From Firmicutes bacterium CAG:110 (GTDB taxonomy: Bacteria > Bacillota > Clostridia > Oscillospirales > Oscillospiraceae): 13,480 nucleotides of DNA. Numbering within the stretch: position 1 is the stretch's first letter; each line of letters begins with the position of its first letter. Where the stretch lies: contig HF988076.1 of the NCBI GenBank assembly GCA_000434635.1, forward strand, positions 4,423 through 17,902. The letters run 5' to 3'. The position numbers and the translations under genes were made by a program. Positions 1-5,779 of the stretch are shown in pieces. The notes beneath the pieces are model-generated. The model did not search any database and was not told the DNA's origin. It saw only the letters and a program-made list of their open reading frames with translations.

Positions 1-288
1 AGGCGCAGGGCCGGGATAGCCAAGAAGCAGGGACACCAGCACGCACAGAACGATCGCGATGAAGCCAGTTACCATCCACAGACTCCGGCGGCGGGAGAAC
101 TCGCCGGTGATGACCAGCCAGCCAAGGCATAAAAGGGAACCTAGAATGGCGATAATGGCGGAGGTCACCTTCAGAACGGTCCAGCCAAGACCGGCGCAAA
201 GCAGGTACAGCGCAAACACCAGCGCGTCGCCAATAATGACCCTGGTCATCAAACTCTCCATCTCACGATAACGATTCCGTTTTGCCAC
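1..288 (-). CDS. Small multi-pass membrane protein, N-terminal part (runs off window)
   Basis: The minus strand is open from a GTG at 288 to the window edge, giving 96 codons with no stop, so the C-terminus is missing. The start is chosen because GGAGGG (minus strand, 301-296) sits 7 nt upstream. An ATG at 261 in the same frame is the alternative but has no ribosome site. The product begins with a short basic stretch (AKRNRYREMESL), followed by three hydrophobic segments at about residues 17-35, 39-58 and 71-90, with SRRR between the second and third. It is therefore probably an inner-membrane protein. A promoter with a 17-bp spacer lies at 347-319, divergent from the scpA promoter. I do not recognise the family and assign no function. 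Confidence is good that it is a gene, because promoter, ribosome site and membrane-like composition agree. Confidence 0.75.
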   Translation of the reverse strand, partial: MAKRNRYREMESLMTRVIIGDALVFALYLLCAGLGWTVLKVTSAIIAILGSLLCLGWLVITGEFSRRRSLWMVTGFIAIVLCVLVSLLLGYPGPAP

Positions 289-318
289 TTCTCATCCCTC
301 CGAATTTCGGTTACAAAC

Positions 319-347
319 ATGATACCACATAAAATCGAAAATTGCAA
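319..347 (-). promoter_or_regulatory. Sigma-A promoter for the leftward membrane-protein gene
   Basis: On the minus strand, TTGCAA (347-342) and TATCAT (324-319) are separated by exactly 17 bp. The -10 box lies about 30 nt upstream of the GTG start at 288. The match to the vegetative consensus is good (4/6 at -35, 5/6 at -10). It is divergent from the scpA promoter, with 44 bp between the two -35 boxes. Confidence 0.65.
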
Positions 348-391
348 CATTTTCTGAAAGAAAGTTCATGAAAGTTAATGGAATATTAGGG

Positions 392-420
392 TTGCGCCCG
401 GGGGAAAAGAATGCTATAAT
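392..420 (+). promoter_or_regulatory. Sigma-A promoter of the scpA operon
   Basis: TTGCGC (392-397), a 17-bp spacer and a perfect TATAAT (415-420) lie 44 nt upstream of the scpA start. This is the only strong promoter seen before the scpA-scpB-DUF2953-ytfJ cluster, so it probably drives the whole operon. A 10-bp near-perfect tandem repeat (361-380) lies just upstream of the -35 box. Confidence 0.75.
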
Positions 421-464
421 GTCTGCAAGTATGTATTGATTTAGTTTTAGCAAAGGAAGCCGCT

Positions 465-1256
465 ATGGGAGAACCGCAATACCGTCTGGAGGGCATCGTC
501 CATACCAAATCCGACGTTCTGGAGGATTTTGAGGGGCCGCTGGATGTTATTTTTGAGCTGCTGAGCAAGAATAAAATCGAAATTCAGGATGTGTCCATTT
601 CCGCAATTCTGGAGCAGTATCTGGGATATCTGGACGAAATGAAGCGGATGGACATGGAGATCGCCAGCGAGTTCATCACCATGGCGTCCCATCTGATGCT
701 GATCAAAACCAAAATGCTCCTGTCAGCGGCGGAACAGGCCGAGGCGGAAAGCGAGCTTGACCTGCTGCGCCAGTCGCTGGTGGAGCGCAAGCGCAGGGAA
801 GCCATGGAGCAGATCCGGCAGGCCGTGGCGGTGCTGGAGCCGAGAAACGAGATCGGCCGGTGCCTGTTCACCAAAGAGCCGGAACCTTTGCGCAGAGAGC
901 AGGGCTACCGCTATCAGCACGACGTGATCGACCTGCTTCGGGCGCTGGACATCATTGCCGAGCGCAGTCAGCGCCAGCTGCCCCCGCCCACGGCGAATTT
1001 CCGGGGCATCGTGGGAAAAGAGCCGTACCCCATCGGCCGGAAAACCGGCGAGGTGCTGCGTCAGCTGCTGCTACGGGGCGTGGAACGGCTGAAAAATCTG
1101 TTCCGGGGCAGCCGGAGCCGCTCGGAGGTCGTGGCGACTTTTCTCGCCATTCTGGATTTGTGTAAGACGAACTCCGTGACGCTGGAGGACGACCCCGGCG
1201 GGGAAAACCCCAACGTCCGTCTGCTGGACAAGCACCCAAGAGAGGAGATGACCTGA
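465..1256 (+). CDS. scpA: Segregation and condensation protein A
   Basis: Encodes the 263-residue kleisin subunit of the bacterial condensin (SMC-ScpA-ScpB), which organises and helps separate replicated chromosomes on the nucleoid. The N-terminal region carries the family signature (FEGPLDVIFELLSKNKIEIQD, beginning near residue 22), followed by the ISAILEQYLGYLD segment and the helix ending in LMLIKTKMLL that usually contacts the SMC neck. The middle is charged and helical. The C-terminal 80 residues (GVERLKNLFRGSRSRSEVVATFLAILDLCK and beyond) look like the winged helix that binds the SMC head. Length is typical. The start has AAAGGAAG 4 nt upstream and a TATAAT box before it. The TGA stop overlaps the scpB ATG by one base, so the two subunits are translationally coupled, as expected for partners in one complex. 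Confidence 0.95.
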   Translation: MGEPQYRLEGIVHTKSDVLEDFEGPLDVIFELLSKNKIEIQDVSISAILEQYLGYLDEMKRMDMEIASEFITMASHLMLIKTKMLLSAAEQAEAESELDLLRQSLVERKRREAMEQIRQAVAVLEPRNEIGRCLFTKEPEPLRREQGYRYQHDVIDLLRALDIIAERSQRQLPPPTANFRGIVGKEPYPIGRKTGEVLRQLLLRGVERLKNLFRGSRSRSEVVATFLAILDLCKTNSVTLEDDPGGENPNVRLLDKHPREEMT

Positions 1257-1822
1257 TGGAATCGGAACAGCTACAGCGTGCCATTGAGGCCATTCTCTTT
1301 GCCGCGGGCGAGCGGATCGATATTGCCAGACTCGCCGCCGCGCTGGAAACGGACGCGTCGGATGTGGAAAAGGCTGCCGACGATCTGGCGGATAAATATG
1401 CCTTTGAGCGCCGGGGAATCCGCATTCTCAAGCTGGAAAAGGGCTACCAGATGGTGTCCTCCGGAGAAATGGCGGACTATGTGACGAAGGCGCTGGAAAC
1501 AAGAAAGCCTCCCAAGCTGTCTTCTTCTCAGCTGGAGACCCTGACCATCATCGCTTACTACCAGCCGGCGACGAAGGCCATGGTGGAGCAGATTCGCGGC
1601 GTGGACAGCGCCTATTCCGTGGCGGCGCTGCTGAACAAAAAGCTCATCGAGGAGGCGGGACGTCTGAATGTTCCGGGTCGTCCGATTCAGTATAAGACGA
1701 CGTCGGATTTTTTGCGCACCTTCGGCCTCAGCTCTCTGGAAGAGCTGCCCCCCATTGAGAAGATCACATTCGGCGAGCCGGTGGAGCTGCCCGAGCAGCC
1801 CCCCACCGGGGAGGACGCATAA
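1256..1822 (+). CDS. scpB: Segregation and condensation protein B
   Basis: Encodes the 188-residue ScpB subunit, which dimerises and wraps the middle of ScpA in the SMC condensin. Two winged-helix domains are expected and fit the sequence. The first is about residues 1-80, starting LQRAIEAILFAAGERIDIARLAAAL. The second is about 85-165 and contains the family-typical LSSSQLETLTIIAYYQPATK and RGVDSAYSVAALLNKKLI, then GRPIQYKTTSDFLRTFGL. A short acidic/proline tail follows. AGGAGA precedes the ATG. It overlaps scpA by one base (TGATG) and the next gene by one base (TAATG), so all three genes are tightly coupled. Confidence 0.95.
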   Translation: MESEQLQRAIEAILFAAGERIDIARLAAALETDASDVEKAADDLADKYAFERRGIRILKLEKGYQMVSSGEMADYVTKALETRKPPKLSSSQLETLTIIAYYQPATKAMVEQIRGVDSAYSVAALLNKKLIEEAGRLNVPGRPIQYKTTSDFLRTFGLSSLEELPPIEKITFGEPVELPEQPPTGEDA

Positions 1823-2487
1823 TGGGCTGGTGGATTGCGCTGGGCGTGATATTCCTTCTGGGAATCCTGCCCCTGGGCGTCAGCGCCCGGTACAGCGGGG
1901 AGGGAGCGCTGCTGCGCGTCGTGATAGGCCCCGTCCGGCTGACCCTGTTCCCCCGAAAAAAGAAGGAGAAAAAGCCGAAACCTGTGAAAAAACCGGCGGA
2001 ACAGCCAAAAAAACAGGAAGAACCTCTCCCAAAGCCGCCCCAGCCCCCCAAGCAGGAGCCTGCGGCGGATAAGAAAGAAAAGGGCGGCAGTTTGCTGGAT
2101 TTTTTGCCATTGGTGAAGGTCGCACTGAACTTTCTGGGAGATTTTCGGCGGAAGCTGCGGGTGAATCGCTTGGAGCTGAAGCTGATACTGGCTGGGGGCG
2201 ACCCCTGCGACCTCGCGGTCAATTACGGAAGAGCCTGGGCGGCGGTGGGCAATCTGATGCCCCAGCTGGAACGGCTGTTCGTGATAAAAAAACGGGATGT
2301 GGAGGTCGAGTGCGACTTTACCGCGTCCAAAATACTGGTCATTGCGCGGCTGGATCTGACCATTACGCTGGGAAGACTTCTGGGTCTTGCCATCGTGTAC
2401 GGCATCCGGGCGCTGAGAGAATTCCTAAAACTTCAGAAAAAACGAAAAGGCGGTGCTACCCATGAGCCAGATTCCCAATATGCTTGA
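1822..2487 (+). CDS. DUF2953 membrane protein (YtfI-like)
   Basis: Encodes 221 residues: a hydrophobic N-terminal segment (about residues 2-20) that should anchor it in the membrane, a short domain (RYSGEGALLRVVIGPVRLTLFP), a lysine/proline-rich linker at about 46-92, and a second domain with LELKLILAGGDPCDLAVNYGRAWA and a hydrophobic C-terminal stretch near 175-200. This matches the DUF2953 family, whose Bacillus member YtfI sits directly before ytfJ, as here. Its molecular function is not established; a link to sporulation is inferred from the neighbour only. The basic linker is low in complexity and probably disordered. The gene begins at the scpB stop (TAATG, with GGGGAGG upstream) and runs 26 nt into ytfJ. 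Confidence 0.8.
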   Translation: MGWWIALGVIFLLGILPLGVSARYSGEGALLRVVIGPVRLTLFPRKKKEKKPKPVKKPAEQPKKQEEPLPKPPQPPKQEPAADKKEKGGSLLDFLPLVKVALNFLGDFRRKLRVNRLELKLILAGGDPCDLAVNYGRAWAAVGNLMPQLERLFVIKKRDVEVECDFTASKILVIARLDLTITLGRLLGLAIVYGIRALREFLKLQKKRKGGATHEPDSQYA

Positions 2488-2839
2488 AAGTACCATTCAG
2501 AAGATTCGTGAGATGGTGGACGTGAATTCCGTCATCGGCGAACCCATCTCCACGCCCGACGGCGTGACCATCATCCCCGTGTCCAAGGTCAGTGTCGGCT
2601 TTGGCGGCGGCGGTTCCGACTTCACCAAGAAGACGGCGGCCGGCGACAATCCCTTTGGCGGCGGCGTGGGCGGCGGCGTCAAGGTGACGCCCATCTGCTT
2701 CCTCATTGTCAAGGACGGCAATGTGCGCATGATGCCCGTGGCGGAGCCTGCCAGCTCCACTGCCGACCGCATTGTGGAAATGGTGCCGGACACGCTGGAC
2801 AAGCTCACCGCCTATCTGGATTCCAAAAAGAAAGACTGA
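2462..2839 (+). CDS. ytfJ: Spore germination/sporulation protein YtfJ (GerW family)
   Basis: A 125-residue member of the GerW/YtfJ family. In Bacillus the protein is made in the forespore and is needed for normal spore germination. Visible family traits are ESTIQKIREMVDVNSVIGEPI at the N-terminus, the VTIIPVSKVSVGFGGGGSDF core, a second glycine-rich stretch (NPFGGGVGGGVKVTP), and a C-terminal DRIVEMVPDTLDKL helix. No signal peptide is seen. I start at ATG 2462 because AAAAGG lies about 11 nt upstream. The in-frame GTG at 2453 is too close to that site. The gene overlaps the DUF2953 frame by 26 nt, consistent with coupled translation. Its presence is the clearest sign that the organism belongs to an endospore-forming lineage. 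Confidence 0.92.
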   Translation: MSQIPNMLESTIQKIREMVDVNSVIGEPISTPDGVTIIPVSKVSVGFGGGGSDFTKKTAAGDNPFGGGVGGGVKVTPICFLIVKDGNVRMMPVAEPASSTADRIVEMVPDTLDKLTAYLDSKKKD

Positions 2840-2852
2840 TTTGCGCGGACGT

Positions 2853-2895
2853 CCGTGGTGCATAGTTTCCCCATAATGGGACACAATAGCCACGG
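2853..2895 (+). other. Two-part inverted repeat between ytfJ and dacF
   Basis: CCGTGG (2853-2858) pairs with CCACGG (2890-2895). Inside it GTTTCCC and GGGACAC can form a 7-bp stem with one mismatch around a CATAAT loop. The 3' arm reaches the GGTGAG that serves as the dacF ribosome site. No U-tract follows, so this does not look like a classic terminator. It could be a leader hairpin that masks translation from read-through mRNA. Confidence 0.45.
2859..2888 (+). promoter_or_regulatory. Possible forespore sigma (SigF/SigG-like) promoter for dacF
   Basis: TGCATA (2859-2864) is followed after 14 bp by GGACACAATA (2879-2888), which fits the SigF -10 pattern GGNNANANTR. Read as a SigG site, CACAATA (2882-2888) fits CATNNTA at 6 of 7 positions with a 17-bp spacer. 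Bacillus dacF is a forespore gene, which agrees. The SigF spacer is slightly short, and the transcript would start only about 10 nt before the dacF ATG. Part of the element also lies inside an inverted repeat, so this call is tentative. Confidence 0.4.
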
Positions 2896-2905
2896 GTGAG
2901 AAGAA

Positions 2906-4000
2906 ATGAGACGATTTTTCGCCGGGACGGCGGCTGCATTGCTGGCCGCCGTCCTGTTTTTGCCTGTGGGGGCGGGTGCCGTGTCCGCCCGGCGGGCGTA
3001 TGCGGTGGATGCCGTCAGTGGGCGAGTACTTTACGAGAAAAATCCCACGGAGCGGAGCCTGATCGCCAGCACCACCAAAATCATGACGGCGCTGATCGTT
3101 TGCGAGCAGTGTAACGTCCTGGACAGAATGCGCATTCCCAAGGAAGCGGTGGGCATTGAGGGTTCCTCCATGTACCTGAAAGAGGGGGAGGTACTCACCT
3201 TGCAGGAGCTGCTTTACGGGCTGATGCTGTCCTCCGGCAACGATGCCGCCGTGGCGCTGGCCATTTACTGCGGCGGCACTGTGGAGGGCTTCGCGGAGCT
3301 GATGAACGACAAGGCACACAATCTCGGCCTGACCGGGACGCACTTTGAAAATCCAAACGGCTTAGACAGCCCCGGCCATTATTCCACGGCGAAGGATTTG
3401 GGAACTTTGGCGGCCTACGCCATGGAGAATCCCATTTTCTACAAGACCGTTTCCGCCAAAAACGTCAAGGTGGGGGATCGGTATCTGACCAATCACAATA
3501 AGCTGCTGTGGCGGGTAGCGGGCGCCGACGGGGTGAAAACCGGCTTTACCAAGGCCGCCGGACGGATTCTGGTGTCCAGCGCCACGAGAGACGGGCGGCG
3601 GATCATCGCCGTGACCATCGACGACCCCAGCGACTGGTCTGACCATGCCGCGCTGATGGAAGAAGGCTTCTCCCGGTACGCCATTGGGCGTATCGTGAAT
3701 CAGGGCGACCGGGTGGGAACCGTGGAAGTCGTGGGCGGCGAGAAACGGCGGGTGGAGGTACTGGCGGCGGAGGACTTTGACTATTCCGTCGCGCCGGAGG
3801 AACACCCCTGTCTGGCGCTGCCCGGCCCGGGATTCATCTATGCTCCGGCAGTAGAAGGGGCGGACGCGGGGGTCGTGTATGTGCTGATCGAGGGCAAGGC
3901 CGTGGGAAAAGTCCCGGTCGTCTACGGCGCGACCATCGAGCAGACCCAGCCGGAGGAAAAGAGCTTCTGGAAGAAACTATTCCACAGGGGGAGCGGCTGA
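2906..4000 (+). CDS. dacF: D-alanyl-D-alanine carboxypeptidase (DacF-type, low-molecular-weight PBP)
   Basis: A 364-residue penicillin-binding DD-carboxypeptidase (peptidase family S11) that trims the terminal D-Ala of peptidoglycan stem peptides outside the membrane. All three catalytic motifs are present: SxxK as S55-T-T-K58, SxN as S110-G-N112, and K211-T-G213. A signal peptide covers about residues 1-28 (two arginines, a long Ala/Leu core, then AGAVSA). The catalytic domain runs to about 245, then a PBP5-like C-terminal beta domain to about 340, and a short basic-aromatic end (SFWKKLFHR) that may touch the membrane. In Bacillus the DacF paralogue acts in spore cortex synthesis, and the adjacent ytfJ supports that reading, but a vegetative DacA role cannot be excluded. 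GGTGAG lies 5 nt before the ATG. Confidence 0.9.
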   Translation: MRRFFAGTAAALLAAVLFLPVGAGAVSARRAYAVDAVSGRVLYEKNPTERSLIASTTKIMTALIVCEQCNVLDRMRIPKEAVGIEGSSMYLKEGEVLTLQELLYGLMLSSGNDAAVALAIYCGGTVEGFAELMNDKAHNLGLTGTHFENPNGLDSPGHYSTAKDLGTLAAYAMENPIFYKTVSAKNVKVGDRYLTNHNKLLWRVAGADGVKTGFTKAAGRILVSSATRDGRRIIAVTIDDPSDWSDHAALMEEGFSRYAIGRIVNQGDRVGTVEVVGGEKRRVEVLAAEDFDYSVAPEEHPCLALPGPGFIYAPAVEGADAGVVYVLIEGKAVGKVPVVYGATIEQTQPEEKSFWKKLFHRGSG

Positions 4001-4012
4001 CATGCCGCTCCC
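3989..4012 (+). other. Perfect hairpin with the dacF stop codon in its loop
   Basis: GGGAGCGGC (3989-3997) and GCCGCTCCC (4004-4012) form a perfect 9-bp GC-rich stem. The 6-nt loop TGACAT begins with the dacF TGA. No run of T follows, so it is unlikely to be a simple intrinsic terminator. It may protect or punctuate the mRNA before the pseudouridine synthase gene. Confidence 0.65.
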
Positions 4013-4024
4013 GGACGACCATGC

Positions 4025-4034
4025 GGGGAGGAAG
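4025..4034 (+). promoter_or_regulatory. Ribosome binding site that fixes the rluB start at GTG 4039
   Basis: GGGGAGGAAG lies 7 nt (from GGAGG) upstream of GTG 4039. The upstream in-frame ATG at 4021 would place this site inside the coding region and add six residues not typical of the family. Confidence 0.75.
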
Positions 4035-4038
4035 AACC

Positions 4039-4767
4039 GTGACAGAACGTTTGCAGAAAATACTCTCCGCCCGGGGCATGGCTTCCCGGCGGAAGGCGGA
4101 GGAGCTGATCCGGGCGGGGCAGGTGACCGTCAACGGCGTCACCGCTTCGCTGGGGGACTGCGCCGACCCGGAAACCGACGATATCCGGGTGGCGGGACAG
4201 CCGCTGGCCGTCCGGGAAAAGAACGTGTACATCTTATTGAATAAGCCCCGTGGCTATGTAACGACTCTGTCCGACGAGAAGGGACGGCCGGACGTGGCCG
4301 GTCTTGTGGCGGACTGCGGCGTGCGTGTGTACCCCGTCGGGCGGCTGGACATGGATTCCGAGGGGCTTCTGCTTCTGACCAATGACGGCGCGTTCGCCAA
4401 CGCCCTGATGCACCCGAAGCATGAGGTGGAGAAGACCTATGACGTCTGGGTCACCGGCTACACGCCCGGCGGGGAACGCCGTCTGGCGAAGCCCATCACG
4501 CTGGACGGCTACACCATCCGCCCGCCGAAGGTGAAGCTGCTGAAGGCGGAGGGGCAGTCGGCAAAATTCCGGGTGACCATCCACGAAGGCCGCAACCGGC
4601 AGGTGCGGCGGATGTGCGATGCCGCCGGAATGCACTGCACCCGGCTGCGCCGCATTCAGGAGGGAAGTCTCCGTTTGGGAGATCTCTCGCTGGGGAAATG
4701 GCGCTATTTGACGGAGGCGGAGGTTGCAGGATTGGTGCGGACACCGGGAACATCCGGCACTATTTGA
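4039..4767 (+). CDS. rluB: rRNA pseudouridine synthase, RluB/RsuA family
   Basis: A 242-residue enzyme that converts a specific uridine in ribosomal RNA to pseudouridine. It opens with an S4 RNA-binding domain (ERLQKILSARGMASRRKAEE, about residues 3-60), then LNKPRGYVTTLSDEKGRPDV, and the catalytic GRLDMDSEGLLLLTNDG with the probable nucleophile Asp104. The basic GRNRQVRRMC motif near residue 183 completes the RluB/RluE/RsuA/RluF signature. Length suits RluB (large-subunit helix 89 in Bacillus and E. coli), but RsuA-like specificity cannot be excluded from sequence alone. RluB orthologues commonly lie next to scpB in Firmicutes, which supports the call. The GTG start is set by the strong ribosome site; the gene follows dacF by 38 nt. 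Confidence 0.88.
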   Translation: MTERLQKILSARGMASRRKAEELIRAGQVTVNGVTASLGDCADPETDDIRVAGQPLAVREKNVYILLNKPRGYVTTLSDEKGRPDVAGLVADCGVRVYPVGRLDMDSEGLLLLTNDGAFANALMHPKHEVEKTYDVWVTGYTPGGERRLAKPITLDGYTIRPPKVKLLKAEGQSAKFRVTIHEGRNRQVRRMCDAAGMHCTRLRRIQEGSLRLGDLSLGKWRYLTEAEVAGLVRTPGTSGTI

Positions 4768-4796
4768 AATATTCCTGCATTTTTTGCGGTTGTCTC

Positions 4797-4828
4797 TTGC
4801 AAAATGCCGCCGATTTTGCTAGTATAAC
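4797..4828 (+). promoter_or_regulatory. Promoter of the RpiR-regulator operon
   Basis: TTGCAA (4797-4802), a 17-bp spacer and TAGTAT (4820-4825) preceded by TGC, an extended -10. TATAAC at 4823-4828 is an alternative -10 with a 20-bp spacer. It lies about 90 nt before the regulator's start codon, and the -10 region sits between the arms of an inverted repeat. Confidence 0.5.
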
Positions 4829-4838
4829 ATAAGGCGGC
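4806..4838 (+). repeat. Inverted repeat GCCGCC/GGCGGC around the rpiR promoter
   Basis: GCCGCC (4806-4811) and GGCGGC (4833-4838) are perfect inverted arms 21 bp apart, enclosing the -10 box. They could form an operator for autoregulation. Because CTTTTC follows the second arm, the same repeat could instead be a long-loop terminator for the upstream rluB transcript. Confidence 0.45.
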
Positions 4839-4912
4839 TTTTCGGCAGAAACGGGCGATTGCCCTGACCGATGGCCATAAAAAACGATACAGCGCCGCAC
4901 AAGGAGGCAGCT

Positions 4913-5779
4913 ATGAGTTACGATATATTGTCCACTCTGCGGGAGATGGAACCTACCTTCTCCAAGGGGCAGAAGCGGATCGCGCGTTACATTACGGAGG
5001 ACTATGACAAGGCCGCGTTCATGACGGCTAACCGTCTGGGAAAGACGGTGGGCGTGTCGGAATCCACGGTGGTTCGGTTTGCCGTTGATCTGGGCTTTGA
5101 CGGCTACCCCAGTATGCAGAAGGCCATGCAGGAAATGGTGCTCAACCGCCTGACCTCCGTGCAGCGCATCGAGGTCGCCAATGACCGTCTGGGCGATCAG
5201 GACGTGGTCTCCACGGTGCTTCGTTCCGACATGGAGAAAATCCGCCAGACGGAGGAGATGGTGAGCCGGGAGGAATTTTCCGCCGCCGTGAACGCCATTC
5301 TAAAGGCAAAACGGGTGTACATTCTGGGCGTCCGTTCCGTGGAGCCGCTGGCGAATTTTCTGGGGTACTACTTAAATTATATGTTCAACAACGTCCATGT
5401 CGTTTCCGGCTTCGGGGCGGGGGAGATGTTTGAAAAGATCGTCAGCGTGAACAGCAGTGATGTGGTCATCGCCTTTTCCTTCCCCCGATACTCCTCCACC
5501 ACAACCAAGGGCGCGAAATACTGCCGTTCTGCCGGGGCGACGGTCATCGGCATTACGGACAGCAAGCTGTCCCCCTTAGGCAGCAGCTGCGACCATGTGC
5601 TGATCGCCAAAAGCGATATGGTCAGTCTGGTGGACTCCCTTGTGGCGCCGCTGAGTATCGTCAACGCATTGATCGTCGCCATTGCCGCCCAGAAGGAGAA
5701 GGAACTCTCCAAAACCTTCGCCAATCTGGAGCGTATCTGGGAAGAATACGACGTGTATGAGAAGCGGGTGGACGGCTGA
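4913..5779 (+). CDS. MurR/RpiR-family transcriptional regulator (HTH plus SIS domain)
   Basis: A 288-residue regulator with the two usual parts. The N-terminal HTH_6 domain (about residues 1-77) contains TANRLGKTVGVSESTVVRF and GFDGYPSMQK. The C-terminal SIS domain (about 120-260) contains VYILGVRSVEPLANFLGYYL and IAFSFPRYSSTTTKGAKYC, and normally senses a phosphosugar. The effector cannot be told from sequence. I start at ATG 4913 because AAGGAGG (4901-4907) is ideally spaced; the upstream ATG at 4871 is in frame but has no ribosome site. Its TGA overlaps the ATG of the following flavoprotein gene by one base, so the two are co-translated. No sugar isomerase, kinase or transporter lies beside it, which is unusual for the family and leaves its target open. 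Confidence 0.9.
   Translation: MSYDILSTLREMEPTFSKGQKRIARYITEDYDKAAFMTANRLGKTVGVSESTVVRFAVDLGFDGYPSMQKAMQEMVLNRLTSVQRIEVANDRLGDQDVVSTVLRSDMEKIRQTEEMVSREEFSAAVNAILKAKRVYILGVRSVEPLANFLGYYLNYMFNNVHVVSGFGAGEMFEKIVSVNSSDVVIAFSFPRYSSTTTKGAKYCRSAGATVIGITDSKLSPLGSSCDHVLIAKSDMVSLVDSLVAPLSIVNALIVAIAAQKEKELSKTFANLERIWEEYDVYEKRVDG

Noticed and set aside
59..271. 70-codon plus-strand open frame at the left edge
   Set aside because: Lies opposite the membrane-protein gene, which has a promoter and ribosome site; the translation looks like a shadow.
2456..3343. 295-codon minus-strand open frame across ytfJ and dacF
   Set aside because: Histidine/glycine-rich shadow of two confidently called genes; no ribosome site.
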